From Syntrophomonadaceae bacterium (GTDB lineage Bacteria; Bacillota; Dethiobacteria; DTU022), in the NCBI GenBank assembly GCA_007130585.1, contig SLSE01000172.1, forward strand, positions 1 through 10,169: a stretch of DNA of 10,169 nt, written 5' to 3'. Every line of letters starts with the position of its first letter. Within the stretch, counting starts at the first letter, position 1. Made by a program: the position numbers and the translations under genes. Shown here one piece after another: positions 1-5,253 of this stretch. The notes below the pieces were generated by a model that was given only the letters and a program-made list of their open reading frames with translations, searched no databases and had not been told where the DNA came from.

Positions 1-363
1 ACTCCGGGCCAGGAAATTAAGGCGGACAGCTTTTCTGCCGGCGATTACGTCGATGTCAGCGCCACTGCCAGGGGCAAAGGCTTTGCCGGATCAATCAAGA
101 AAATGGGATTCAGCAGGGGCCCTAAAACCCACGGATCCCACTATCACCGGGGACCCGGCTCGCTTGGTTCTGTTGATGCGGCCAGGGTCTTTAAAGGGCG
201 CAGGCTGCCCGGCCGGATGGGCGGGTGGAGGCGTACAGTCCAGAGCCTTTACGTGGTTGAAACCGACGCAGAGAAAAACCTTCTGCTGGTAAAAGGTTCT
301 GTGCCCGGGCCCAGGGGCGGCCTGGTCGAAATTAAAGAGTCGGTAAAAAGCAAAAGTAAGTAA
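1..363 (+). CDS. rplC: 50S ribosomal protein L3 (C-terminal part, cut by window start)
   Basis: Frame 1 is open from the first base to the TAA at 361-363, giving the last 120 residues of a protein that is normally about 205-215 residues; the N-terminal part lies outside the window. Family hallmarks are visible: the GKGFAGSIKKMGFSRGP segment, HGSHYHRGPGSLG, the RVFKGRRLPGRMGG stretch and the NLLLVKGSVPGPRGG ending. L3 is an early-assembly 23S rRNA binder whose long loop reaches toward the peptidyl transferase centre. The tail is rich in Lys and Ser, as is common. It is followed after 33 bases by rplD, the normal S10-operon order. A short ATG-initiated reading in another frame over the same bases is a shadow. 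Confidence 0.98.
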   Translation, partial: TPGQEIKADSFSAGDYVDVSATARGKGFAGSIKKMGFSRGPKTHGSHYHRGPGSLGSVDAARVFKGRRLPGRMGGWRRTVQSLYVVETDAEKNLLLVKGSVPGPRGGLVEIKESVKSKSK

Positions 364-396
364 AAGGATAGCCCAAAGAAAGGAGATGCCCTGAAC

Positions 397-1023
397 ATGC
401 CTAAATTATCGCTTTACAATAGAGATGGTGAGCAGGTCGATGAAATAGAGATCCAGGCCAGCCTGTTTGAGGTTCCGTTTAAGCAGGGAGCCCTTCACCA
501 GACCGCAGTCTCACAGGCGGCAAGGCGCCGGCAGGGTACGGCTTCAAGCAAGGGACGCAGCGAAGTCCGCGGCAGCGGCAGTAAACCCTGGCCCCAGAAA
601 GGAACTGGCCGCGCCCGGCACGGCAGTGTAACTTCCCCGATCTGGGTCGGCGGCGGGGTAACATTCGGACCTCACCCGCGCGATTACAGCACCAGGGTGC
701 CGAAAAAAATGCGCCGCATTGCCCTTAAATCTGCGCTTTCTGATAAATTCCGGGAAGGCAAGCTGATTATTGTTGATGATTTTGCCCTCGATACGCCGCA
801 GACAAAAAAAGTAGCCGCCCTGCTGGAAAAACTGAATGTTACCGGCGGAGCGCTGATTGCAAGCGACCAGCCGGATATAAATTTGATCAGGGGCGCGCGT
901 AACCTGCCCAGGGTAAAAACAATCCTGGCCCGTCAGCTTAACGTGCTTGACATTCTTACTTATAACTACCTGGTTATGAGCAAAGCGGGGCTGCAGCAGG
1001 CGGAGGAGGTGTTCGGCGGATGA
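397..1023 (+). CDS. rplD: 50S ribosomal protein L4
   Basis: 208 residues, a normal bacterial L4 length. The start ATG at 397 has an AAAGGAGA Shine-Dalgarno upstream (378-385). The extended exit-tunnel loop lies at about residues 43-95, with RRRQGTASSKGRSEVRG, then KPWPQKGTGRARHGS, then GGGVTFGPHPRDY; the globular C-terminal half carries KKMRRIALKSALSDK and the RGARNLPRV stretch. L4 binds 23S rRNA, lines the tunnel constriction with L22, and in E. coli also represses the S10 operon; the E. coli-type leader would be upstream of rpsJ and is outside this window. One oddity is Pro at residue 66, where the family usually has Arg (E. coli R61). The stop overlaps the rplW start in ATGA, suggesting coupling. 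Confidence 0.98.
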   Translation: MPKLSLYNRDGEQVDEIEIQASLFEVPFKQGALHQTAVSQAARRRQGTASSKGRSEVRGSGSKPWPQKGTGRARHGSVTSPIWVGGGVTFGPHPRDYSTRVPKKMRRIALKSALSDKFREGKLIIVDDFALDTPQTKKVAALLEKLNVTGGALIASDQPDINLIRGARNLPRVKTILARQLNVLDILTYNYLVMSKAGLQQAEEVFGG

Positions 1024-1313
1024 ATGATCCAAGAGATATTATTATTCGTCCCCTCGTCAGCGAGAAGTCCACGGATATGATGGAAGAAGGCAAATATACT
1101 TTTGTGGTTTCGCGCAAAGCGAACAAAATTGAAATTAAACGCGCTCTTGAAGAGATTTTTGAGGTGAAGGTTAAGTCTGTAAACACAGCCAATTTCAAGG
1201 GTAAAACAAAGCGCCTGGGCCGCTTCCCGCAAGGCAAGCAGCCCAGCTGGAAAAAAGCGGTTATTACACTGGCCGAAGGCAGCAAACCAATCGAGCTGTT
1301 TGAAAGCCGCTAG
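1020..1313 (+). CDS. rplW: 50S ribosomal protein L23
   Basis: 97 residues, typical for L23. It opens MNDPRDIIIRPLVSEKSTDMM, matching the family's 'IIxRPLxTEKS' N-terminus, and contains YTFVVSRKANKIEIKRALEEIF followed by the VKSVNTANFKGKTKRLGR extended loop. L23 sits at the exit of the nascent-chain tunnel and is the docking site for trigger factor, SRP and the Sec translocon. The start ATG (1020) overlaps the rplD stop, and the Shine-Dalgarno GGAGGAGGT (1002-1010) lies inside the end of rplD with about 9 bases of spacing. rplB follows after 19 bases. Confidence 0.98.
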   Translation: MNDPRDIIIRPLVSEKSTDMMEEGKYTFVVSRKANKIEIKRALEEIFEVKVKSVNTANFKGKTKRLGRFPQGKQPSWKKAVITLAEGSKPIELFESR

Positions 1314-1332
1314 TAGAAGGAGGGAGTTCTAA

Positions 1333-2163
1333 ATGGCTGTAAAACGTTTTAAACCCACTTCGCCGGGGCGGCGGTTTGCCACCGTATCAACGTTTGAAGA
1401 GATAACCAAGAAGGAGCCGGAAAAATCGCTTCTGGTCCCTTTAACTAAAAAAGCCGGCCGCAACAGTTACGGCAGAATTACTGTCCGTCACCGGGGCGGC
1501 GGCCATAAACGCAGTTACCGGATTATCGATTTCAGGCGCAACAAGGATGATATCCCGGCCAAAGTGGCGGGAATTGAGTATGATCCGAACCGTTCGGCCA
1601 ATATTGCGCTGCTTCACTATGTAGACGGTGAAAAGCGCTATATCCTGGCGCCGCTGGGTATCAGGGTCGGGCAGTCGGTTATATCCGGGGAGAAGGTTGA
1701 AGTCAGACCGGGCAATGCCATGCCCATGCGATCTATACCGGTCGGAACCTTTATCCATAATATTGAGATGAAACGGGGCCATGGTGGTCAGTTGGCCCGT
1801 TCAGCAGGAACAGCAGCCCAGTTGGCGGCCAAAGAGGGCGCTACCGGATTTGTGCGGCTGCCTTCCGGCGAAGTTCGACTGGTGCCTCTGGATTGCAGGG
1901 CTACTGTCGGGCAGCTGGGGAATATCGAGCATGAAAACCTCACTATCGGTAAAGCCGGAAGATCCCGTTGGATGGGGAAAAGGCCTACAGTTCGCGGCTC
2001 GGTAATGAACCCCTGCGACCACCCGCACGGAGGCGGCGAAGGAAGAGCGCCGATCGGGCTTAAAAGGCCGCTTACCCCCTGGGGTAAGCCGACCCTTGGT
2101 TACAAGACCCGTAAAAAGAATAAGGATTCGGATCGGCTTATTGTCCGCCGCCGCAAGAAGTAG
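1333..2163 (+). CDS. rplB: 50S ribosomal protein L2
   Basis: 276 residues, full length. AAGGAGGGAG (1317-1326) precedes the ATG. L2 is a primary 23S rRNA binder needed for subunit association and peptidyl transferase activity. Visible hallmarks are GRNSYGRITVRHRGGGHKR (about 42-60), IEYDPNRSANIALLHY (81-96), the SH3-like central domain, GNIEHENLTIGKAGRSRW, and the diagnostic MNPCDHPHGGGEGR (225-238). His230 corresponds to E. coli His229. The C-terminus ends in basic VRRRKK. Cys in NPCDH is seen in many Firmicutes L2 proteins. Two coding-strand palindromes occur in this gene, the stronger at 2070-2089. The next gene, rpsS, follows after the longest gap of the window (72 bases). Confidence 0.99.
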   Translation: MAVKRFKPTSPGRRFATVSTFEEITKKEPEKSLLVPLTKKAGRNSYGRITVRHRGGGHKRSYRIIDFRRNKDDIPAKVAGIEYDPNRSANIALLHYVDGEKRYILAPLGIRVGQSVISGEKVEVRPGNAMPMRSIPVGTFIHNIEMKRGHGGQLARSAGTAAQLAAKEGATGFVRLPSGEVRLVPLDCRATVGQLGNIEHENLTIGKAGRSRWMGKRPTVRGSVMNPCDHPHGGGEGRAPIGLKRPLTPWGKPTLGYKTRKKNKDSDRLIVRRRKK

Positions 2164-2164
2164 C

Positions 2165-2212
2165 CGGAATGCGCTGTGTTTACCGTAAATACCGGGCAGG
2201 CAGCCAGTTCCG
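2165..2212 (+). promoter_or_regulatory. Possible structured RNA in the rplB-rpsS gap
   Basis: The 72-base gap between rplB and rpsS can fold: 2165-2176 pairs with 2201-2212 (12 positions; ten pair, one of them a G-U wobble, with two central mismatches at 2171/2206 and 2172/2205). The 24-base loop contains a further weak AT-rich hairpin, TTTA(2179-2182)/TAAA(2186-2189). The fold ends just before the rpsS Shine-Dalgarno (GAAAGGGAGGT, 2216-2226). No U-tract follows, so it is not an intrinsic terminator. Its role, if any, is unknown; it could affect rpsS translation or mRNA processing. The pairing was found by eye and no energy was calculated. Confidence 0.3.
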
Positions 2213-2235
2213 ACTGAAAGGGAGGTTTACTTAAA

Positions 2236-2520
2236 ATGTCGCGTTCACTGAAAAAAGGGCCTTATATTGAGGCCAGTCTGATGAAAAAAATTGAGCAGAT
2301 GAACGAAAAGGGAGATAAAAAGGTTATTAAAACCTGGTCCCGGCGTTCAACCATATTTCCCGATATGGTCGGGCATACCATAGCCGTCCATGACGGTCGC
2401 CGGCACGTCCCGATTTTTATCAGCGAAGATATGGTCGGGCACAAGCTGGGTGAATTTGCCCCCACCCGCACTTTCAGAGGGCACGGGCACCATACCGAAC
2501 GCTCTAGCACTTTAAGGTAG
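2236..2520 (+). CDS. rpsS: 30S ribosomal protein S19
   Basis: 94 residues, normal length. The protein starts MSRSLKKGPYIEASLMKKIE and ends EFAPTRTFRGHGHHTERSST, both highly characteristic of S19; the middle has TWSRRSTIFPDMVGHTIAVHDG and HVPIFISEDMVGHKLGEF. S19 sits in the head of the small subunit with S13 and contacts the A-site region. The ATG at 2236 is preceded by a strong GAAAGGGAGGT. rplV begins 22 bases after the stop. Confidence 0.99.
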   Translation: MSRSLKKGPYIEASLMKKIEQMNEKGDKKVIKTWSRRSTIFPDMVGHTIAVHDGRRHVPIFISEDMVGHKLGEFAPTRTFRGHGHHTERSSTLR

Positions 2521-2542
2521 AGCAGAGGAGGCAGGATGATTA

Positions 2543-2884
2543 ATGGAAGCAAAAGCACAGGCTCGTTATGTACGCCTGGCGCCGCGTAAAGCCAGGGATG
2601 TCGTCAACCTTATACGCAGCAAAGATATTGACGAAGCCTTGAGCATACTGCGCTATACACCGCGTCGTGCGGCCGGCGTTATAACCAAAGTTCTTAATTC
2701 GGCCATAGCCAATGCCGAGCACAACATGGATATGAAGCGCGGCAATCTGTACGTGGAACGGGCGTATGTAGATGAAGGGCCGACCCTGAAGAGGGTGCAA
2801 CCCCGGGCCAGGGGAAGACGTTTTCTGATTTTAAAAAGAACCAGCCATATAACGGTTGTAGTTAAAGAAAGAAAGGGGGTCTAG
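2543..2884 (+). CDS. rplV: 50S ribosomal protein L22
   Basis: 113 residues, typical. It begins MEAKAQARYVRLAPRKARDVV and ends with the KRTSHITVVV strand that follows the long beta-hairpin. That hairpin (about residues 80-98, GPTLKRVQPRARGRRFLI) reaches into the exit tunnel opposite L4. Residue numbering matches E. coli here, and position 93 is Arg (codon 2819-2821) where the family usually has Ala. The Shine-Dalgarno AGAGGAGG (2525-2532) lies about 10 bases before the ATG; an earlier ATG at 2536 is out of frame. Only 2 bases separate the stop from rpsC, whose Shine-Dalgarno overlaps the end of this gene. Confidence 0.98.
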   Translation: MEAKAQARYVRLAPRKARDVVNLIRSKDIDEALSILRYTPRRAAGVITKVLNSAIANAEHNMDMKRGNLYVERAYVDEGPTLKRVQPRARGRRFLILKRTSHITVVVKERKGV

Positions 2885-2886
2885 TT

Positions 2887-3567
2887 ATGGGACAAAAAGT
2901 TAGCCCCATCGGTTTCCGGATTGGAGTAATCCGTGATTGGGATGCTCGCTGGTTTGCCGGAAAGAATTATAAGGAGCTGCTCCATGAAGACCTGGCGATT
3001 CGGGATTATATCCAAAAAAGACTCGCCGGCTCATCTGTATCAAGGATCGAAATAGAACGGGCAGCAAACAACCTGCGTATCAACATCCATACTGCCAAGC
3101 CCGGCATGGTTATCGGCCGTGGCGGCGCCGGTGTTGAAGAACTGCGCAAGCAACTGGAAGCGATGACTGAAAAAAAAGTGCACTTGAATATTATTGAAAT
3201 AAAGAAACCCGAACTGGATGCGTTCCTGGTTGCCGAGAGCGTGGCTTCGCAGCTTGAGCGCCGGATAGCTTTCAGAAGGGCCATGAAGCAGGCTGTATTC
3301 CGGACCATGCGCAATGGCGCAAAAGGAATTAAAATTGCCTGCAGCGGCAGGCTCGGCGGTTCCGAGATGGCACGCGATGAAAGCTATCATGAAGGGACTG
3401 TGCCTCTGCAAACGCTGCGCGCCGATATTGACTATGGTTTTGTTGAAGCCAAGACCACTTACGGGCGGATCGGAGTTAAAGTCTGGATTTACAAAGGCCA
3501 GATTCTGCCTCCGAAACCGAGCGAGGGTAAGCCTGCGGAGGAGGTAGACACCAATGTTAATGCCTAA
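2887..3567 (+). CDS. rpsC: 30S ribosomal protein S3
   Basis: 226 residues, within the usual 210-235 range. It opens MGQKVSPIGFRIGVIRDWDA, followed by an N-terminal domain and a type II KH domain with the GRGG loop at GMVIGRGGAGVEELRKQL (about 73-90). The C-terminal domain has the conserved RRAMKQAVFRTMRNGAKGIK (130-149), GRLGGSEMARDE and YGRIGVKVWIYKG. S3 lies at the mRNA entry channel with S4 and S5 and has helicase-related roles there. The final ~20 residues are a variable Glu/Lys-rich tail. The Shine-Dalgarno AAAGGGGGT sits at the end of rplV. The last 14 bases overlap rplP. Confidence 0.99.
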   Translation: MGQKVSPIGFRIGVIRDWDARWFAGKNYKELLHEDLAIRDYIQKRLAGSSVSRIEIERAANNLRINIHTAKPGMVIGRGGAGVEELRKQLEAMTEKKVHLNIIEIKKPELDAFLVAESVASQLERRIAFRRAMKQAVFRTMRNGAKGIKIACSGRLGGSEMARDESYHEGTVPLQTLRADIDYGFVEAKTTYGRIGVKVWIYKGQILPPKPSEGKPAEEVDTNVNA

Positions 3568-3982
3568 GCGGGTTAAGTTCCGCCGCCAGCACCGCGGCAG
3601 GATGAAAGGGCGGTCCAAGGGCGGCACTGTAGTTCAGTTCGGCGAATTCGGCCTGCAGGCTGTAGAACCTTCCTGGATTAGCAGCCAGCAAATCGAGTCG
3701 GCCCGTATTGCCATGACCAGGTCCATTAAGCGGGGCGGTAAGGTTTGGATCCGTATTTTCCCCGACAAGCCGGTCACTGAAAAACCCGCCGAAACCAGGA
3801 TGGGTAAAGGTAAGGGCTCCCCGGAGTACTGGGTAGCCGTTGTGAAACCGGGACGGGTTATGTTCGAACTGGCCGGAGTAACTGAAGAAGTGGCCAAGGA
3901 AGCCATGCGCCTGGCGGCCAACAAGCTGCCTAATAAGACAAAGTTCGTAAGAAGAACTGAAGCGGGTGGTGTTAGCGAATGA
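3554..3982 (+). CDS. rplP: 50S ribosomal protein L16
   Basis: 142 residues, normal for L16. It begins MLMPKRVKFRRQHRGRMKG and contains FGEFGLQAVEPSWISSQQIE, GGKVWIRIFPDKPVT, the TRMGKGKGSPEYWVAVVKPG signature and LAANKLPNKTKFV. L16 binds near the A-site tRNA elbow and organises the central protuberance and 23S helices late in 50S assembly. The start at 3554 is chosen because GGAGGAGGT (3537-3545) lies 8 bases upstream; the in-frame ATG at 3560 would be 14 away. The gene starts inside rpsC in a different frame (14-base overlap), so its translation is probably coupled to S3. Confidence 0.98.
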   Translation: MLMPKRVKFRRQHRGRMKGRSKGGTVVQFGEFGLQAVEPSWISSQQIESARIAMTRSIKRGGKVWIRIFPDKPVTEKPAETRMGKGKGSPEYWVAVVKPGRVMFELAGVTEEVAKEAMRLAANKLPNKTKFVRRTEAGGVSE

Positions 3983-4170
3983 AAATCAAGGATGCACGCG
4001 AGTTAAACGAACAGGAGCTGGAGGAGAAAGTTAAAGAGCTGAAAGAAGAACTCTTCAATCTTCGCTTTCAGGAAGCCACTGGTCAGTTGGAAAATGTAAT
4101 GCGAATTAAAGAGGTCCGCCGCAGTATTGCCCGGGTTAAAACCGTGCTCAGGGAACGGGCCCTTAGCTGA
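3979..4170 (+). CDS. rpmC: 50S ribosomal protein L29
   Basis: 63 residues, a normal small L29. The sequence is MKIKDARELNEQELEEKVKE followed by LKEELFNLRFQEATGQLEN and RIKEVRRSIARVKTVLRER, i.e. the two-helix hairpin expected for the family with the LFNLRFQ...GQLEN turn. L29 sits next to L23 at the tunnel exit. The ATG overlaps the rplP stop as ATGA. The only Shine-Dalgarno-like sequence is GGGTGGTG (3964-3971), weak compared with its neighbours, so re-initiation after rplP is likely to drive its translation. Confidence 0.97.
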   Translation: MKIKDARELNEQELEEKVKELKEELFNLRFQEATGQLENVMRIKEVRRSIARVKTVLRERALS

Positions 4171-4180
4171 GCTTGAAGAG

Positions 4181-4189
4181 GAAGGGAGG
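4181..4189 (+). promoter_or_regulatory. Ribosome binding site that fixes the TTG start of rpsQ
   Basis: GAAGGGAGG lies 9 bases before the TTG at 4199. It supports that TTG, rather than the in-frame ATG at 4127 (which lies inside rpmC), as the real start of S17. Confidence 0.8.
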
Positions 4190-4198
4190 CCCATCGCT

Positions 4199-4456
4199 TT
4201 GGAAACTGGTAGAAGGAAAGTACGCAGCGGCCGGGTGGTCAGCGACAAGATGGATAAAACGAGAGTGGTTCTGGTTGAAAGAACCACAAGCCATCCCCTG
4301 TACGGCAAGATCATCCGCCGTTCCAAGAAGTACAAGATTCATGACGAAGCAAACGAATCCCGAGTAGGCGATATGGTTAGAATCATGGAAACCAGGCCTG
4401 TAAGCAAGGACAAAAGATGGCAGCTGGTTGAAATAATGCAGAAATCGAAGCTGTAA
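4199..4456 (+). CDS. rpsQ: 30S ribosomal protein S17 (TTG start)
   Basis: 85 residues when started at TTG 4199, the usual S17 size. The protein reads METGRRKVRSGRVVSDKMDK and continues with the OB-fold strands (TRVVLVERTTSHPLYGKII, DMVRIMETRPVSKDKRWQLVE). S17 is an early-binding 16S protein that contacts helices 7 and 11. An upstream in-frame ATG at 4127 would add 24 residues that overlap rpmC and resemble nothing in S17, so I reject it; GAAGGGAGG at 4181-4189 is correctly spaced for the TTG. The gap after rpmC is 28 bases. This is the last gene of the S10 block, and a hairpin follows directly after its stop. Confidence 0.95.
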   Translation: METGRRKVRSGRVVSDKMDKTRVVLVERTTSHPLYGKIIRRSKKYKIHDEANESRVGDMVRIMETRPVSKDKRWQLVEIMQKSKL

Positions 4457-4490
4457 ATTCCCTTTGCGGGTAGCCTGCCTGAAGGGGAAT
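4457..4490 (+). promoter_or_regulatory. Strong hairpin between rpsQ and rplN (S10/spc junction)
   Basis: Starting with the base after the rpsQ stop, 4457-4465 pairs with 4482-4490 (9 pairs, one of them G-U). Inside it GCGGG (4466-4470) pairs with CCTGC (4474-4478) around a TAG loop (4471-4473), with a 3-base bulge at 4479-4481. The 14-pair stem fills most of the 50-base gap and ends just before the rplN Shine-Dalgarno (GAAAGGAGAGG, 4491-4501). The following bases are GAAAGG rather than a T-run, so it is not a canonical intrinsic terminator. The location is where E. coli separates the S10 and spc operons. A role in processing, partial attenuation or translational control is my inference. Found by eye. 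Confidence 0.5.
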
Positions 4491-4506
4491 GAAAGGAGAG
4501 GCAACG

Positions 4507-4875
4507 ATGATTCAGAGCGAAACCATGTTAAATGTAGCCGACAACTCGGGAGCAAAAAAGGTCCTGTGCATCAGGGTCCTGGGAGGATCGAAGCGCAAAT
4601 CAGGCCATATCGGCGATATTATTGTTGCTTCGGTTAAAGAAGCCACCCCGGGTGGTGTGGTGAAAAAAGGCGAAGTGGTCCGGGCAGTTATCGTGCGCAC
4701 AAGAAGCCGGCTTAACCGCAGGGACGGATCCCATATCCACTTCGATGAGAATGCAGCAGTTATAATAAACGAGCAGAACAATCCGCGGGGTACCCGTATT
4801 TTCGGCCCCGTTGCCCGTGAGCTGAGGGAGAAAGATTTCATGAAGATAGTTTCCCTGGCGCCAGAGGTTATTTAG
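4507..4875 (+). CDS. rplN: 50S ribosomal protein L14
   Basis: 122 residues, exactly the standard bacterial L14 length, when started at ATG 4507. It begins MIQSETMLNVADNSGAKKVL and shows CIRVLGGSKRKSGHIGDII, the KKGEVVRAVIVRTRS strand, FDENAAVIIN and the GTRIFGPVARELRE C-terminal motif. L14 lies at the subunit interface and takes part in bridges B5 and B8. The Shine-Dalgarno GAAAGGAGAGG (4491-4501) precedes this ATG; an in-frame ATG at 4489 overlaps the hairpin and Shine-Dalgarno and is rejected. First gene of the spc block. Confidence 0.98.
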   Translation: MIQSETMLNVADNSGAKKVLCIRVLGGSKRKSGHIGDIIVASVKEATPGGVVKKGEVVRAVIVRTRSRLNRRDGSHIHFDENAAVIINEQNNPRGTRIFGPVARELREKDFMKIVSLAPEVI

Positions 4876-4904
4876 AAGTTCAGTATGGAGGTGGCGAAAA
4901 ACCG

Positions 4905-5234
4905 GTGGAAATAAAAAAAATGTCTGTTCGGCGGGGAGATAAAGTACTGGTCCTCTCCGGCAAAGATAAAGGAAAAAAAGGCAAAGTAATATCTACTTCT
5001 CCCCGCCTTGGCCGGGTAAAAGTAGAGGGAGTAAATATTATCAAGAAGCACGCCAAGCCGACCCGCAGGGTGCCCCAGGGCGGAATCAGGGAAATGGAAG
5101 CAGAATTCCCGGCGGCCAGGGTCATGGTTGTTTGCCCGAACTGCAACAAGCCGTCCCGTGTCGGAAAGAAAGTGCTTCCTGACGGAACCCGGGTTCGCAT
5201 ATGTAAAAAATGTGATGAAACGCTGGATAAGTAA
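4905..5234 (+). CDS. rplX: 50S ribosomal protein L24 with zinc knuckle (GTG start)
   Basis: 109 residues. The N-terminal half holds the KOW motif (about residues 8-36, GDKVLVLSGKDKGKKGKV) followed by VKVEGVNIIKKHAKPT and the GGIREMEAEFPAARVMVVCP segment typical of L24. The C-terminal part carries CPNC (77-80) and CKKC (100-103), a four-cysteine zinc-binding knuckle found in many Firmicutes L24 proteins and absent from E. coli. L24 is an assembly initiator on domain I of 23S rRNA. GTG 4905 is chosen as start because TGGAGGTGG (4886-4894) lies about 10-12 bases upstream; the in-frame ATG at 4920 (MSVRRGDKV) would be too far from it but cannot be fully excluded. Confidence 0.96.
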   Translation: MEIKKMSVRRGDKVLVLSGKDKGKKGKVISTSPRLGRVKVEGVNIIKKHAKPTRRVPQGGIREMEAEFPAARVMVVCPNCNKPSRVGKKVLPDGTRVRICKKCDETLDK

Positions 5235-5240
5235 GGAGGG
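5233..5240 (+). promoter_or_regulatory. Ribosome binding site of rplE, with a decoy ATG behind it
   Basis: AAGGAGGG overlaps the rplX stop and is 13 bases before the rplE ATG at 5254. A second, out-of-frame ATG lies at 5244-5246, only 3 bases after it. The long spacing is unusual for this operon, where most sites are 7-11 bases from the start. Confidence 0.7.
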
Positions 5241-5253
5241 TTAATGCGCGAAT

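Noticed and set aside
947..966. TTGACA followed by TATAAC near the end of rplD, resembling a sigma-A promoter
   Set aside because: The spacer is only 8 bases, far from the required ~17, and no -10 box lies at the right distance; the bases encode the conserved end of L4.
479..1285. Long reading frames on the minus strand opposite rplD and rplW (and similar ones opposite nearly every gene)
   Set aside because: They lie antisense to clearly conserved ribosomal genes, have no recognisable family features, and follow from codon composition of the real genes.
1773..1800. Inverted repeat in rplB (ACGGGGCCA with TGGCCCGT)
   Set aside because: It needs a bulged base and an 11-base loop, and lies wholly in conserved L2 codons; likely chance.
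4457..4490. rpsQ-rplN hairpin as an intrinsic terminator
   Set aside because: It is followed by GAAAGGAGAGG rather than a run of T, and the downstream genes have no visible promoter of their own.
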